Shown: one piece after another, positions 8,065 through 16,495 of the stretch
Layout: every line of letters starts with the position of its first letter
Numbering within the stretch: the first letter of the stretch is position 1
Assembly: GCA_002631855.1 (NCBI GenBank)
Contig: NTLF01000014.1
Coordinates: 186,001-250,000 of the forward strand
DNA length: 64,000 nucleotides
From: Zunongwangia sp. ESRF-bin46
Lineage (GTDB): Bacteria > Bacteroidota > Bacteroidia > Flavobacteriales > Flavobacteriaceae
Direction: 5' to 3'
Position numbers and translations under genes: made by a program
Notes under the pieces: generated by a model
The model's database searches: none
What the model was told of the DNA's origin: nothing
What the model saw: the letters and a program-made list of their open reading frames with translations, nothing else

Positions 8065-9912
8065 TTATTCTACCGTAACAGACTTTGCCAAATTTCGTGG
8101 TTGATCCACATCTCTACCCAACATAACAGCAATGTGATATGACAATAATTGCAATGGAATTGTGGTAACTAACGGTGAAAGCGTTTCAGGAGTGTTTGGG
8201 ACTTCCATAATATAATCGGCCATTTCTTTTACTGTAGTATCGCCTTCGGTCACTACAGCGATAATTTTTCCAGCCCTGGATTTAATTTCCTGAATATTGC
8301 TTACTACTTTTTCGTAATGATTGCTATTAACGGCAATTACCACTACTGGCATCTGCTCATCAATTAAAGCAATTGGACCGTGTTTCATTTCGGCAGCAGG
8401 ATACCCTTCTGCGTGTATATATGAAATTTCTTTTAATTTTAAAGCTCCCTCCAAGGCAACCGGGAAGTTGTAGCCTCTTCCTAAATACAAGAAATTAGCA
8501 GCATCTTTAAATACTTTTGAAATTTCCTTGATCTTTTCATCGCTTTTTAAAGCTTCTTCTACTTTTCCGGGAATCATATCTAATTCACGAAGGTGTAACA
8601 TATAATCACTTTGTGACAACGTTCCTTTAGATTTTGCCAATCTAAGGGCAATCATCATCAATACTGTAATTTGCGTTGTAAAAGCCTTCGTTGAAGCCAC
8701 TCCAATTTCTGGTCCTGCGTGAGTATAAGTACCGCTATGTGTTTCTCTAGAAATGGTTGAACCAACTACATTACAAACTCCATATACAAAAGCACCCTTT
8801 TCTTTGGCTAGTTTAATGGCCGCCAATGTATCGGCAGTTTCACCACTTTGCGAAATAGCGATTACCACATCTTTTTCGGTAATAATTGGGTTCCTGTACC
8901 TAAACTCTGAGGCATATTCCACCTCAACTGGTATTCTTGCTAAATCTTCAAACACATACTCGGCAACTAAACCAGCATGCCAAGAAGTTCCGCAGGCTAC
9001 TATTATAATTCGGTCTGCATTGGTAAAGCGTTTTATATGGTCTTCTAGTCCTCCTAAACGAACAATTCCTTTATCTGCCAACAAACGACCTCTATATGTA
9101 TCTTTAATTACAGAAGGTTGTTCGTATATTTCTTTCAGCATAAAGTGGTCGTAGCCGCCTTTTTCAATCTGTTCTAAATTAAGCTGAAGCTCTTGAACAT
9201 AAGGAGCAACCAATTTATCACCTTTAATTTTACGCACCTTTACATCACGGCCACGGCGAATAATTGCCATCTCCTGATCTTCCAGATAAATAGCATTGTT
9301 CGTAAACTCAATAAACGGAGAAGCATCACTGGCTACAAAAAATTCGTCATCGCCAATACCGATAGCAAGTGGACTTCCTAATTTGGCAACTACAATTTCA
9401 TCTGGTTTGTTTTTATCAAACAAAGCAATTGCATAAGCGCCCACAACTTGGTTCAATGCGATTTGCACTGCTTTACCAAGTTTTACATCTTCTTGCTTCT
9501 TTACTTCTTCGATTAAATTTACCAATACCTCAGTATCGGTATCTGAAGTAAACGTATACCCTCTATTAATTAATTCTTTTTTAATAGAGGCATAGTTTTC
9601 TATAATTCCGTTGTGAATGATAACCAAATCCCCACTATTGGAATAATGTGGATGTGAGTTAATATCATTAGGAACTCCGTGGGTTGCCCATCTTGTGTGG
9701 CCAATTCCTAAACTTCCGTTTAAAGAAATATTTTTTTCTGCTTTGGCCTCTAGATCTGCTACTTTACCCTGTGTTTTACACAGCTGTATCTCAGAACCAT
9801 CAAACAATGCTATTCCAGCACTATCGTATCCTCTATATTCTAATCGTTTTAATCCGTTTAAAATAACGGGATAGGCCTGTTTTTTTCCTATATATCCTAC
9901 AATTCCGCACAT
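8065..9912 (-). CDS. glmS: Glutamine-fructose-6-phosphate aminotransferase (isomerizing)
   Basis: GlmS makes glucosamine-6-phosphate from fructose-6-phosphate and glutamine, the first step to UDP-GlcNAc for peptidoglycan and LPS. The 615-residue protein starts MCGIVGYIGKK, leaving Cys2 as the N-terminal nucleophile of the class II glutaminase domain (1-230). Two SIS sugar-isomerase domains follow (about 290-430 and 460-605, with CGTSWHAG and SQSGETADT in the first). The C-terminus DQPRNLAKSVTVE is canonical. It is the last gene of a minus-strand run, 5 bp after the DUF4270 gene. No glmS ribozyme is seen, as expected in this phylum. Confidence 0.98.
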   Translation of the reverse strand: MCGIVGYIGKKQAYPVILNGLKRLEYRGYDSAGIALFDGSEIQLCKTQGKVADLEAKAEKNISLNGSLGIGHTRWATHGVPNDINSHPHYSNSGDLVIIHNGIIENYASIKKELINRGYTFTSDTDTEVLVNLIEEVKKQEDVKLGKAVQIALNQVVGAYAIALFDKNKPDEIVVAKLGSPLAIGIGDDEFFVASDASPFIEFTNNAIYLEDQEMAIIRRGRDVKVRKIKGDKLVAPYVQELQLNLEQIEKGGYDHFMLKEIYEQPSVIKDTYRGRLLADKGIVRLGGLEDHIKRFTNADRIIIVACGTSWHAGLVAEYVFEDLARIPVEVEYASEFRYRNPIITEKDVVIAISQSGETADTLAAIKLAKEKGAFVYGVCNVVGSTISRETHSGTYTHAGPEIGVASTKAFTTQITVLMMIALRLAKSKGTLSQSDYMLHLRELDMIPGKVEEALKSDEKIKEISKVFKDAANFLYLGRGYNFPVALEGALKLKEISYIHAEGYPAAEMKHGPIALIDEQMPVVVIAVNSNHYEKVVSNIQEIKSRAGKIIAVVTEGDTTVKEMADYIMEVPNTPETLSPLVTTIPLQLLSYHIAVMLGRDVDQPRNLAKSVTVE

Positions 9913-9917
9913 ATTAC

Positions 9918-11513
9918 TTAGTTAGGTTTAGTGTAAAAAAGCTGTAATTTTAACTTTCTTTCTTCATTTGGGGAGTTACTTCCATGTAAAACGGTTCCTT
10001 TTGGTGTTAACACACTTGTTCCTGGAACTTCTTTAAGACCTGGGGATTGAGTGTTTTGAAGGTCTTGAAAGTTGGGTTGCACAACATTATCTGTAACTAA
10101 AAGACCCAACGGAACATTTGTAGAGTCATTGTTAATTAAGTTACTAACATGAGTTGTCAATCGTATTTTATAGAAATCCCCGTTGTCGCTCCCGTCTTTC
10201 TGAAGAGTCCCTAAGTGATTGGTTTTATGTGTAAGAGGTTGTTCTGTATTGGCTGGGTCCAAAGCATAATCAATTAACACGGTACCATTGGTTGCGTCAA
10301 AAATTATGACACGCTCTGGTTCATTCTCCAATGCTGAAGTTTTATTTTTATCTACATAAAAAACCAAGTTGGCTTCGTTTATCAATGGTTTTTGATCTCG
10401 TAAAATATCCAACTCATCTGGTACACCGTTAGGTCCAGATTCTAAATTTGCATTTAAAAGATCTTCTCTCCCAAATAACTGAATTACCCCTGCAATACCA
10501 TCTCCTCCTTTTACATATAAGTTTTCATCACCATTTTCTACATCGGGGTTTGCGATGGCAGTTTGGATATTCTGTGGTAATTCATCTTCAAACAAGCTAA
10601 CGTTTATTCCTCCAAAATTTAGCTCTAAACTACCTTCATCTCTTCCGTCATCTTCATCGTCCTCATCATCAAATGAATAATATAGGGTAATGTTCGCTTC
10701 TGAAGGGTCGAAAAGGAACAAGTTACCGTTCTCTGTTGCGGATGCTGTTTTAAAATATATGCCCCTAAAAAAGTTTTTAAAGTTATTATTGCTCAAAAGC
10801 TCAGGTGAACCTTCCATGTCGATGATTTTCTGTTGAAAAAATTCAACAGGCAAATTCGCCCGTAACCCTGGGCCCAAAGTTTCTACAATAGTATCACCAT
10901 CGGTGCCAGTTTCATTGGTTGTAAAAGAAAACCCTTCATCACTGGGAACAAAATCTTCTATCTCAAAAATTAAATCCCCCAGTAAACTAGGATTATTATC
11001 AAATACCCTCCCTAAATCTGAATAGTAGTTCTGAGTCTCTTGAAAACCTGTTTCAGGGTCTAAATCTCTCAGAAAATAATTAGATTCAAACATAGAGATA
11101 TTTATTGGGTCTTCACCATATACAGAATCTAAGGTATAATTAAGGGTATCTTCTCCTACTGTTTCACTTTCGCTAAAAAATGGAATGTAAAGCACAACAC
11201 TATCCAAGCTCGTGTTTTCCCCAAATGTAGGCTCTGTGGCGCCCAATGTTACCTGAGAAAGTAGGTTAACAGTGGATTTTCCATAAATAGGATTATTATT
11301 AATCCCTAATTGATATGCGGACAGCCCATTGGTTTGAATGGGTAAAAGTTTTCGGCTATATGCTATAACAGAGTTGGTTTGATCGGGTTCAATAAAGGTG
11401 TTTTCCCCAACAATTTCTGATCCTATTATATCTATATCCTCTTCGCAAGATGCCAAGACAACCACCAACAGTAAAACCGTTGCTAATTTTGGCAACATAT
11501 TCTTAATCTTCAT
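9918..11513 (-). CDS. DUF4270 family lipoprotein
   Basis: This 531-residue envelope lipoprotein has signal peptide residues 1-22 and lipobox LASC with Cys23. The acidic residues right after the cysteine (EEDID) resemble the surface-export signal of Bacteroidota lipoproteins. The body shows the DUF4270 pattern (SYR-like opening SVIAYSRKLLPIQTNGL, then repeated GINNNPIYGKS). A very acidic patch (DDEDDEDDGRDEG) lies near 285. DUF4270 has no proven function. An upstream in-frame TTG at 11519 is possible, but the ATG at 11513 gives the better signal peptide. It sits between the GT5-like gene (33 bp) and glmS (5 bp). Confidence 0.85.
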   Translation of the reverse strand: MKIKNMLPKLATVLLLVVVLASCEEDIDIIGSEIVGENTFIEPDQTNSVIAYSRKLLPIQTNGLSAYQLGINNNPIYGKSTVNLLSQVTLGATEPTFGENTSLDSVVLYIPFFSESETVGEDTLNYTLDSVYGEDPINISMFESNYFLRDLDPETGFQETQNYYSDLGRVFDNNPSLLGDLIFEIEDFVPSDEGFSFTTNETGTDGDTIVETLGPGLRANLPVEFFQQKIIDMEGSPELLSNNNFKNFFRGIYFKTASATENGNLFLFDPSEANITLYYSFDDEDDEDDGRDEGSLELNFGGINVSLFEDELPQNIQTAIANPDVENGDENLYVKGGDGIAGVIQLFGREDLLNANLESGPNGVPDELDILRDQKPLINEANLVFYVDKNKTSALENEPERVIIFDATNGTVLIDYALDPANTEQPLTHKTNHLGTLQKDGSDNGDFYKIRLTTHVSNLINNDSTNVPLGLLVTDNVVQPNFQDLQNTQSPGLKEVPGTSVLTPKGTVLHGSNSPNEERKLKLQLFYTKPN

Positions 11514-11546
11514 AAGCAATTTTAAATGTGTACGGGTATTCTTTTT

Positions 11547-12353
11547 CTACAATAAATTTGACTGGTAAAAGTCTAAATATGCTTCGGAAAACTCTTCTTT
11601 TTTGTGATATTTTAACACCGGTTTGTCCAAGTTGTTAAGGAAATTTTCCAATTCTTCAGGCAGTTCGTCAGATCCAATAATAGCTGCATCAGAGTTTTTA
11701 ACCGCAACCTTCATCATATTAACATAATTAGGGTCATCTAGTTCTTCAATTGACTCTTCCTCAATACCGTCAAACAATATTTTTTCTTTTACGTTATCAT
11801 TTAACGTTCCATCAAAGCCTTGATTGTATATAGAGGTAACTATTTTACTATTTTCAAATAATGGTTCTGTTCCGTAGTAGTTTCGAAGGTATAATGGCAG
11901 GAAAGAAGCTAACCAGCCGTGTACGTGAATTATATCTGGTGACCAGTTTAATTTTTTTACAGTTTCAATTACTCCTTTTGCAAAAAATATAGCACGTTCA
12001 TCATTATCTTTAAAAAAGTTACCATCTTCGTCTGCAAAAGTTGCTTTTCGCTTAAAGTAATCATCATTATCAATAAAATATACCTGCATGCGCTCTTTTG
12101 GAATGGAGGCAACTTTAATAATCAATGGCATATCAAGGTCGTTAATGACCAAATTCATTCCGCTTAAACGTATAACTTCGTGCAGTTGGTGGCGTCTTTC
12201 ATTTATATTGCCATAACGTGGCATAAAAATTCTAATTTGACCACCATTGTCATTAACCATTTTAGGGGCTTCAAACGACATGGAAGAAATCTCGGTCTCC
12301 GGCAGGTATGGAACTACTTCTGAAGACACATACAAGACTCTTTTATCTTTCAT
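11547..12353 (-). CDS. Stand-alone N-terminal GT5 (glycogen/starch synthase-like) domain protein
   Basis: The opening VLYVSSEVVPYLPET and later DIIHVHGWLASFLPLYLR are clearly those of the N-terminal Rossmann domain of glycogen synthase (GT5). But the protein stops at 268 residues, half the normal 480 or so, and the entire C-terminal nucleotide-sugar domain is absent. The ADP-glucose loop KTGGLADV is replaced by LPETEISSMSF, so synthase activity is not expected. No frameshift remnant lies downstream: the DUF4270 gene follows after 33 bp. It heads an apparent operon with the DUF4270 gene and glmS. A regulatory or structural role is more likely than catalysis (inference). Confidence 0.75.
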   Translation of the reverse strand: MKDKRVLYVSSEVVPYLPETEISSMSFEAPKMVNDNGGQIRIFMPRYGNINERRHQLHEVIRLSGMNLVINDLDMPLIIKVASIPKERMQVYFIDNDDYFKRKATFADEDGNFFKDNDERAIFFAKGVIETVKKLNWSPDIIHVHGWLASFLPLYLRNYYGTEPLFENSKIVTSIYNQGFDGTLNDNVKEKILFDGIEEESIEELDDPNYVNMMKVAVKNSDAAIIGSDELPEELENFLNNLDKPVLKYHKKEEFSEAYLDFYQSNLL

Positions 12354-12391
12354 ATATTTTTTACTTTAATAGCTTACTTGTTTTGAAAGTG

Positions 12392-12399
12392 CAAAATTA
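12392..12399 (-). promoter_or_regulatory. -7 box (TAATTTTG) for the GT5-like/DUF4270/glmS operon
   Basis: A perfect TAnnTTTG on the minus strand lies 38 bp before the GT5-like start. It is 31 bp from a matching plus-strand box for panC, which makes this a compact divergent promoter region. No convincing -33 element is seen. Confidence 0.5.
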
Positions 12400-12430
12400 C
12401 GAAAATTTATGTAGATTGCTCATAATCTAT

Positions 12431-12438
12431 TAATTTTG
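12431..12438 (+). promoter_or_regulatory. -7 box (TAATTTTG) for panC
   Basis: A perfect TAnnTTTG ends 20 bp before the panC ATG at 12459. The nearest upstream TTG (12416-12418) is only 12 bp away, too close for a standard -33 element. Confidence 0.5.
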
Positions 12439-12458
12439 CCGCCACTCAATTTAAAATC

Positions 12459-13304
12459 ATGAGCGTATATACCAACCGAGAATCGCTTTTAGCTACTCTC
12501 AAACCTTGGCGGAAGACTAAAACCATTGGTTTTGTCCCTACTATGGGAGCACTCCACCAAGGACACCTAACCCTTGTGAATGCAGCCTTAAAAGAAAACG
12601 ATTGTGTTGTGGTGAGCATTTTTGTAAACCCTACCCAATTTAACAATGCCGAAGATTTAGATAAATATCCTCGTAACTTAGACACTGATGTGGCTTTATT
12701 GAAATCGTTAGGCGAAAATATAATTATCTATGCCCCGGAAGCATCCGATTTATATGGAGATGAAATTACTGCTACTGACTATGATTTTCAAGGTTTGGAG
12801 CACGAAATGGAGGGTAAGCACCGAGAGGGACATTTTAATGGAGTAGGAACTATTTTAAATATTTTTTTCAGAATCGTTGAACCAGACAATGCTTACTTTG
12901 GTGAAAAAGACTTTCAGCAACTACAAATTGTAAAAAAGTTGGTTGAAATAGAAAACCTTTCTGTAAACATAGTCGGTGTGCCCATTGTTCGCGAAGAAAG
13001 CGGCCTGGCTTTGAGTTCCCGAAATGAGCGTCTTACTGAAACACAACGGGAAGAAGCCGTGCTAATTTCAAAAACACTCAAAAAAGTAAAACAACAATAT
13101 TCCTCGCATACTATTTCAGAATTAAATCGTTTTGTGAAAGAAACTTTTGATAAAAACGACCAATTAGCGTTAGAGTATTTTGAAATAGCTAACGAAAAAA
13201 CCTTAAAAACAGCAACAGAAAAGTCTAAAAACAAGAAGTATAGAGCCTTTATAGCTGTTTTTGCAGGAGAAATTAGATTAATAGATAATATGGCTCTAAA
13301 TTAA
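12459..13304 (+). CDS. panC: Pantothenate synthetase
   Basis: PanC condenses pantoate with beta-alanine using ATP to make pantothenate, the precursor of coenzyme A. The 281-residue protein shows the family motifs in order: PTMGALHQGHLTLV (HxGH nucleotidyl-transfer motif, about 28-41), NPTQF, FGEKDFQQLQIV (about 148-159), and SSRN in the KMSKS-like position. Length is normal. The gene is followed by panD after 12 bp, putting the beta-alanine-producing and beta-alanine-using enzymes together, although panD also has its own promoter-like box. Confidence 0.97.
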   Translation: MSVYTNRESLLATLKPWRKTKTIGFVPTMGALHQGHLTLVNAALKENDCVVVSIFVNPTQFNNAEDLDKYPRNLDTDVALLKSLGENIIIYAPEASDLYGDEITATDYDFQGLEHEMEGKHREGHFNGVGTILNIFFRIVEPDNAYFGEKDFQQLQIVKKLVEIENLSVNIVGVPIVREESGLALSSRNERLTETQREEAVLISKTLKKVKQQYSSHTISELNRFVKETFDKNDQLALEYFEIANEKTLKTATEKSKNKKYRAFIAVFAGEIRLIDNMALN

Positions 13305-13312
13305 TACCTTTG
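13305..13312 (+). promoter_or_regulatory. -7 box (TACCTTTG) directly before panD
   Basis: This is a perfect TAnnTTTG in the panC-panD gap. It starts just after the panC stop codon and ends 4 nt before the panD ATG. If used, the panD mRNA would be leaderless or nearly so. Confidence 0.5.
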
Positions 13313-13316
13313 CAAA

Positions 13317-13667
13317 ATGCAAATACACGTAGTAAAATCTAAAATTCACAGAGTTAAAGTTACCGGTGCAGACCTTAATTATATCGGTAGCATTACCATA
13401 GATGAAGATTTAATGGATGCCGCCAATATCATTGAAGGCGAAAAAGTACAGATTGTTAACAATAATAATGGCGAACGACTAGAAACATATGCCATTCCTG
13501 GCCCTCGTAATAGTGGAGAAATAACCTTAAATGGTGCCGCCGCCAGAAAAGTAGCGCCTGGGGATATATTAATTCTCATCACCTATGCCATGATGGATAT
13601 AGAAGAAGCAAAGCAATTTAAACCTGCTTTGGTTTTTCCAAATGAAGAGAATAATCTTTTAAAGTAA
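13317..13667 (+). CDS. panD: Aspartate 1-decarboxylase proenzyme
   Basis: PanD converts L-aspartate to beta-alanine for pantothenate synthesis. It is made as an inactive proenzyme that cleaves itself between Gly24 and Ser25, giving a pyruvoyl cofactor on the new N-terminus; the site YIGSITID is intact. Other family features are present (Lys9 region, [13 protein letters not shown] with Tyr58-type residues, and [10 protein letters not shown] near the C-terminus). At 116 residues it has normal length. It is 12 bp after panC and 1 bp before the flippase-like gene. Confidence 0.97.
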   Translation: MQIHVVKSKIHRVKVTGADLNYIGSITIDEDLMDAANIIEGEKVQIVNNNNGERLETYAIPGPRNSGEITLNGAAARKVAPGDILILITYAMMDIEEAKQFKPALVFPNEENNLLK

Positions 13668-13668
13668 T

Positions 13669-14634
13669 TTGAAAAAATCACTTACAAAGTTCCTTAAAAT
13701 TGCCCTGCCATTGGCTTTGGGCATTTTTTTAGTGTATTACTCCTATACAAAGTTTACTCCAGAACAATTGGACGAAATTGCTTTTTACTTTAAAAAAGCA
13801 GATTACACCTTTGTTGTTCTATCGGTTGTAATCACCTTAATAAGCCATATAATCCGTTCTGTCCGGTGGAATTTATTATTAGCCCCAATGGGCTACAAAC
13901 CTAGTGTTCTTAATAATTTTATGGCTATTTCTGTAGCCTATTTAATGAATATGTTTATTCCAAAAAGCGGTGAAATCACACGAGGAATTGTAATTGACAA
14001 ATATGAAAAAGTCCCGTTTGACAAAGGTTTTGGCACTATCATTTCAGAACGGGTGGTAGATTTAATTTTTTTAATGGCTTTTACAGCTTTAGCACTTTTT
14101 CTTGAGTTTGATAGCTTATATGGTTTTTTAACCGAAATAATTAAACCTTCAAAATTGATACTTGCTTTTGCAGGACTTATAGCTCTTGGTATTATCTTTT
14201 TTCTATTTCTAAAATATTCAAAATCAAAACTAACACAGAAGCTTAAAGAATTCTTACTTGGCCTAAAGGATGGTGTTTTCAGTATTTTTAATATGAAGAA
14301 AAAGTTTTCCTTCATTATTCAAACCTTTTTAATTTGGGGATTATACTTGCTTTCGTTTTATACAGCCATGCTTGCACTTGATGATACCGCTTCCATTCCT
14401 TTTGGAACGATAATCATCACTTTTGTGGTGGGTAGTTTTTCTTTTGCATTTACCAATAGCGGGTTTGGCACGTATCCATTTTTTGTGGCCGCAATCATGG
14501 CCGTTTTTGGTATTCCAGAAACAGCCGGAACTGCCTTTGGATGGATTGTGTGGATTTCGAACATAAGCTCTATTGTACTTTTAGGCGGGCTATCGTTTTT
14601 ATTCCTTCCTATATATAATAGAGGAAAAAAGTAA
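13669..14634 (+). CDS. UPF0104 / lysylphosphatidylglycerol synthase TM-region family membrane protein
   Basis: This 321-residue integral membrane protein has about eight predicted helices and the UPF0104/LPG_synthase_TM pattern, including IRSVRWNLLLAPMGY and the motif PKSGEITRGIVIDKYEKV. In MprF this type of domain flips lipids; stand-alone members are of unknown function. The start is a TTG 1 bp after the panD stop; translation from it gives the normal MKKSLTKFLKIAL opening, and no ATG fits. The tight spacing implies translational coupling with panD, but no shared biochemistry is evident. Confidence 0.85.
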   Translation: MKKSLTKFLKIALPLALGIFLVYYSYTKFTPEQLDEIAFYFKKADYTFVVLSVVITLISHIIRSVRWNLLLAPMGYKPSVLNNFMAISVAYLMNMFIPKSGEITRGIVIDKYEKVPFDKGFGTIISERVVDLIFLMAFTALALFLEFDSLYGFLTEIIKPSKLILAFAGLIALGIIFFLFLKYSKSKLTQKLKEFLLGLKDGVFSIFNMKKKFSFIIQTFLIWGLYLLSFYTAMLALDDTASIPFGTIIITFVVGSFSFAFTNSGFGTYPFFVAAIMAVFGIPETAGTAFGWIVWISNISSIVLLGGLSFLFLPIYNRGKK

Positions 14635-14701
14635 GTTCTGTTTTTTCTCATATCAGTATTTCTAAATTTTAGTATCTTTCCCATCCTAAATCGAAACCTT
14701 T

Positions 14702-15850
14702 ATGAAAAAAACCATACTCTTGGCCTTTTGTTTCTTAACGGCTCTTTCAACTTCCGCACAAATACTTTATGAAGAGTTCAACTCAGAAAAATTACAAGAA
14801 ACACGTAAATTAAAAATTCAACTGCCTCGAAATTATGACACAAATACTGAAAAAGTATATCCCATTGTTGTAGTGCTCGATGCAGATTACTTATTTGAAC
14901 CCGTTGCCGGAAATGTAGATTACCTTAGCTATTGGGAAGACATGCCCGAAAGCATTGTTGTAGGCGTTATGCAAGGCGAATCGCGCTATGACGACTGTAA
15001 TTATGATGACACCAATTTTTTTCCAGCTGAAAAAGGCGCCGATTTTTTTGAATTTATTGGCCTTGAATTGTTACCATATATTGACAACAACTACCGTACA
15101 GCAAAATTCACCATTGCCGTAGGACATGATTTTACAGCAAACTTCATCAATTATTATCTTTTTAAAGACCCCCCTCTTTTTAACGGTTATATTAGTTTAA
15201 GCCCCGATTTAGCTCCGTTGCTAGACGAACGAATTCCACAACGAATTCCCGAAATTGAATCTAAAATTTTCTATTACTTGGCCACAGGCACGGACGATAT
15301 CAAGTCGTTAATGGAAGTTACACAATTACTCAACGAACCCTTAAAGAAGATTGATAAGGATAATTTTGAATACTATTATGACAATTTTGATGGCGCCACT
15401 CATTATTCTCTTGTAAGCCGAGGGATCCCCAATGCTTTGGAAAAAATATTTTCGGTCTATCGTCCCATTAGTAAAAAGGAGTATACCGATGTTCTTTTAA
15501 AAATGGAAACACCCATTCATGAATATCTAGAAGAAAAGTATAATACCATAGAGACACTGTTTGGCCTTACCAACCTTATAAGAGTGAACGACTTTATCGC
15601 CACAGCCACAGCTGCCGAAAAATTGAAGCAATGGGAATCGCTTAGGGAAATAGGAACGCTGGCAAAAAAACAATATCCAGATAAAAACATGAGCGATTAT
15701 TATTTAGGCCGCTATTATGAAGAAATCGGGGAGCCTAAAAAAGCCATGCGAACCTTTCAAGGTGCTTTTGATAAAGAAGAAACCGATTTTATAACCGTAG
15801 ATATGCTATTGGACCGTGCCGATAAAATAAAAGCAGATTTTGGATATTAA
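14702..15850 (+). CDS. Secreted esterase-like alpha/beta hydrolase lacking the catalytic serine
   Basis: A signal peptide (1-20, ending TSAQ) precedes an alpha/beta-hydrolase domain of the IroE/Fes-like esterase type (about 21-265) and a TPR-like C-terminal tail (about 285-382, with YYLGRYYEEIGEPKKAMRTF). The motif that should carry the nucleophile (G-H-S-x-G) reads GHDFT at 141-145, so Asp143 replaces serine. The putative catalytic His234 (ATHYSLVSRG) is still present. The reading frame is clean. It is therefore either a pseudo-enzyme or uses a different mechanism. It converges on the response regulator, overlapping its stop codon by 4 bp. Confidence 0.75.
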   Translation: MKKTILLAFCFLTALSTSAQILYEEFNSEKLQETRKLKIQLPRNYDTNTEKVYPIVVVLDADYLFEPVAGNVDYLSYWEDMPESIVVGVMQGESRYDDCNYDDTNFFPAEKGADFFEFIGLELLPYIDNNYRTAKFTIAVGHDFTANFINYYLFKDPPLFNGYISLSPDLAPLLDERIPQRIPEIESKIFYYLATGTDDIKSLMEVTQLLNEPLKKIDKDNFEYYYDNFDGATHYSLVSRGIPNALEKIFSVYRPISKKEYTDVLLKMETPIHEYLEEKYNTIETLFGLTNLIRVNDFIATATAAEKLKQWESLREIGTLAKKQYPDKNMSDYYLGRYYEEIGEPKKAMRTFQGAFDKEETDFITVDMLLDRADKIKADFGY

Positions 15851-16494
15851 ATTTTACTGATAACCACACGGTTAACCAACGCCCAATTGGTAAGGGCATT
15901 GGTTCCTTTTTCAATAAGAAGTTTATCAATGATATTACTTCGGTGTTTTTCTATAGTACGAGTAGAAACACAGAGCTCGTCGGCAATTTCCACAGTGTTT
16001 TTTTGTAATGCTATCAATTTTAATATAGTAACTTCAGAAGGGGTGAGTGTTTTTAGTTTTATCATTTCTTCTGAAGCTGTATTTAAGGAATCGCTATCAA
16101 AAGATTTACTAAAATATTCCCTGCCGTTTAATACAGACTCCATACAGTCGCCTATTTCTTGAAAAGAGTCTTCTTTAAGCAAATAACCATCAATTTGAAG
16201 GGCCTTAGCTTGTACCACGTATTCCGGCTCTCTATGAAAAGAAAGAATTATAAATTTGGTTTCGGTGTTTTTTTCTTTAGCTGATTTTATAACTTCTAAC
16301 CCTGTCATCATAGGCATGTCAATATCCAATAAAGCAATGTCAGGTTCTAATTGTAAAATTAAACTCAACGCTTTGTTACCATTATTGGCCTGACCAACAA
16401 CATTATATCCGTTACGGGTTAATTCTTCATGGAGTCCGCTCAATAACATAGGGTGATCGTCTGCAATTACTATCGAAAAATCTTTATCAATCAT
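15847..16494 (-). CDS. NarL/LuxR-type response regulator
   Basis: This 215-residue two-domain regulator has a receiver domain (1-122) with acidic pocket ADDHP and phospho-acceptor Asp57 (ALLDIDMPMMTG), and a LuxR-type helix-turn-helix (about 148-212: LTPSEVTILKLIA, then TRTIEKHRSNIIDKL). Its start codon lies 1 bp after the stop of the histidine kinase, so the pair is surely co-translated and cognate. Target genes are unknown. The kinase lacks a periplasmic sensor, so the stimulus cannot be guessed. Confidence 0.95.
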   Translation of the reverse strand: MIDKDFSIVIADDHPMLLSGLHEELTRNGYNVVGQANNGNKALSLILQLEPDIALLDIDMPMMTGLEVIKSAKEKNTETKFIILSFHREPEYVVQAKALQIDGYLLKEDSFQEIGDCMESVLNGREYFSKSFDSDSLNTASEEMIKLKTLTPSEVTILKLIALQKNTVEIADELCVSTRTIEKHRSNIIDKLLIEKGTNALTNWALVNRVVISKI

Positions 16495-16495
16495 C

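Noticed and set aside
8753-9154. 133-codon open frame opposite glmS
   Set aside because: Shadow of glmS; no independent support.
8014-9912. glmS ribozyme
   Set aside because: No such element is visible upstream of glmS; the gene is preceded within 5 bp by the DUF4270 stop codon, and this phylum does not normally use it.
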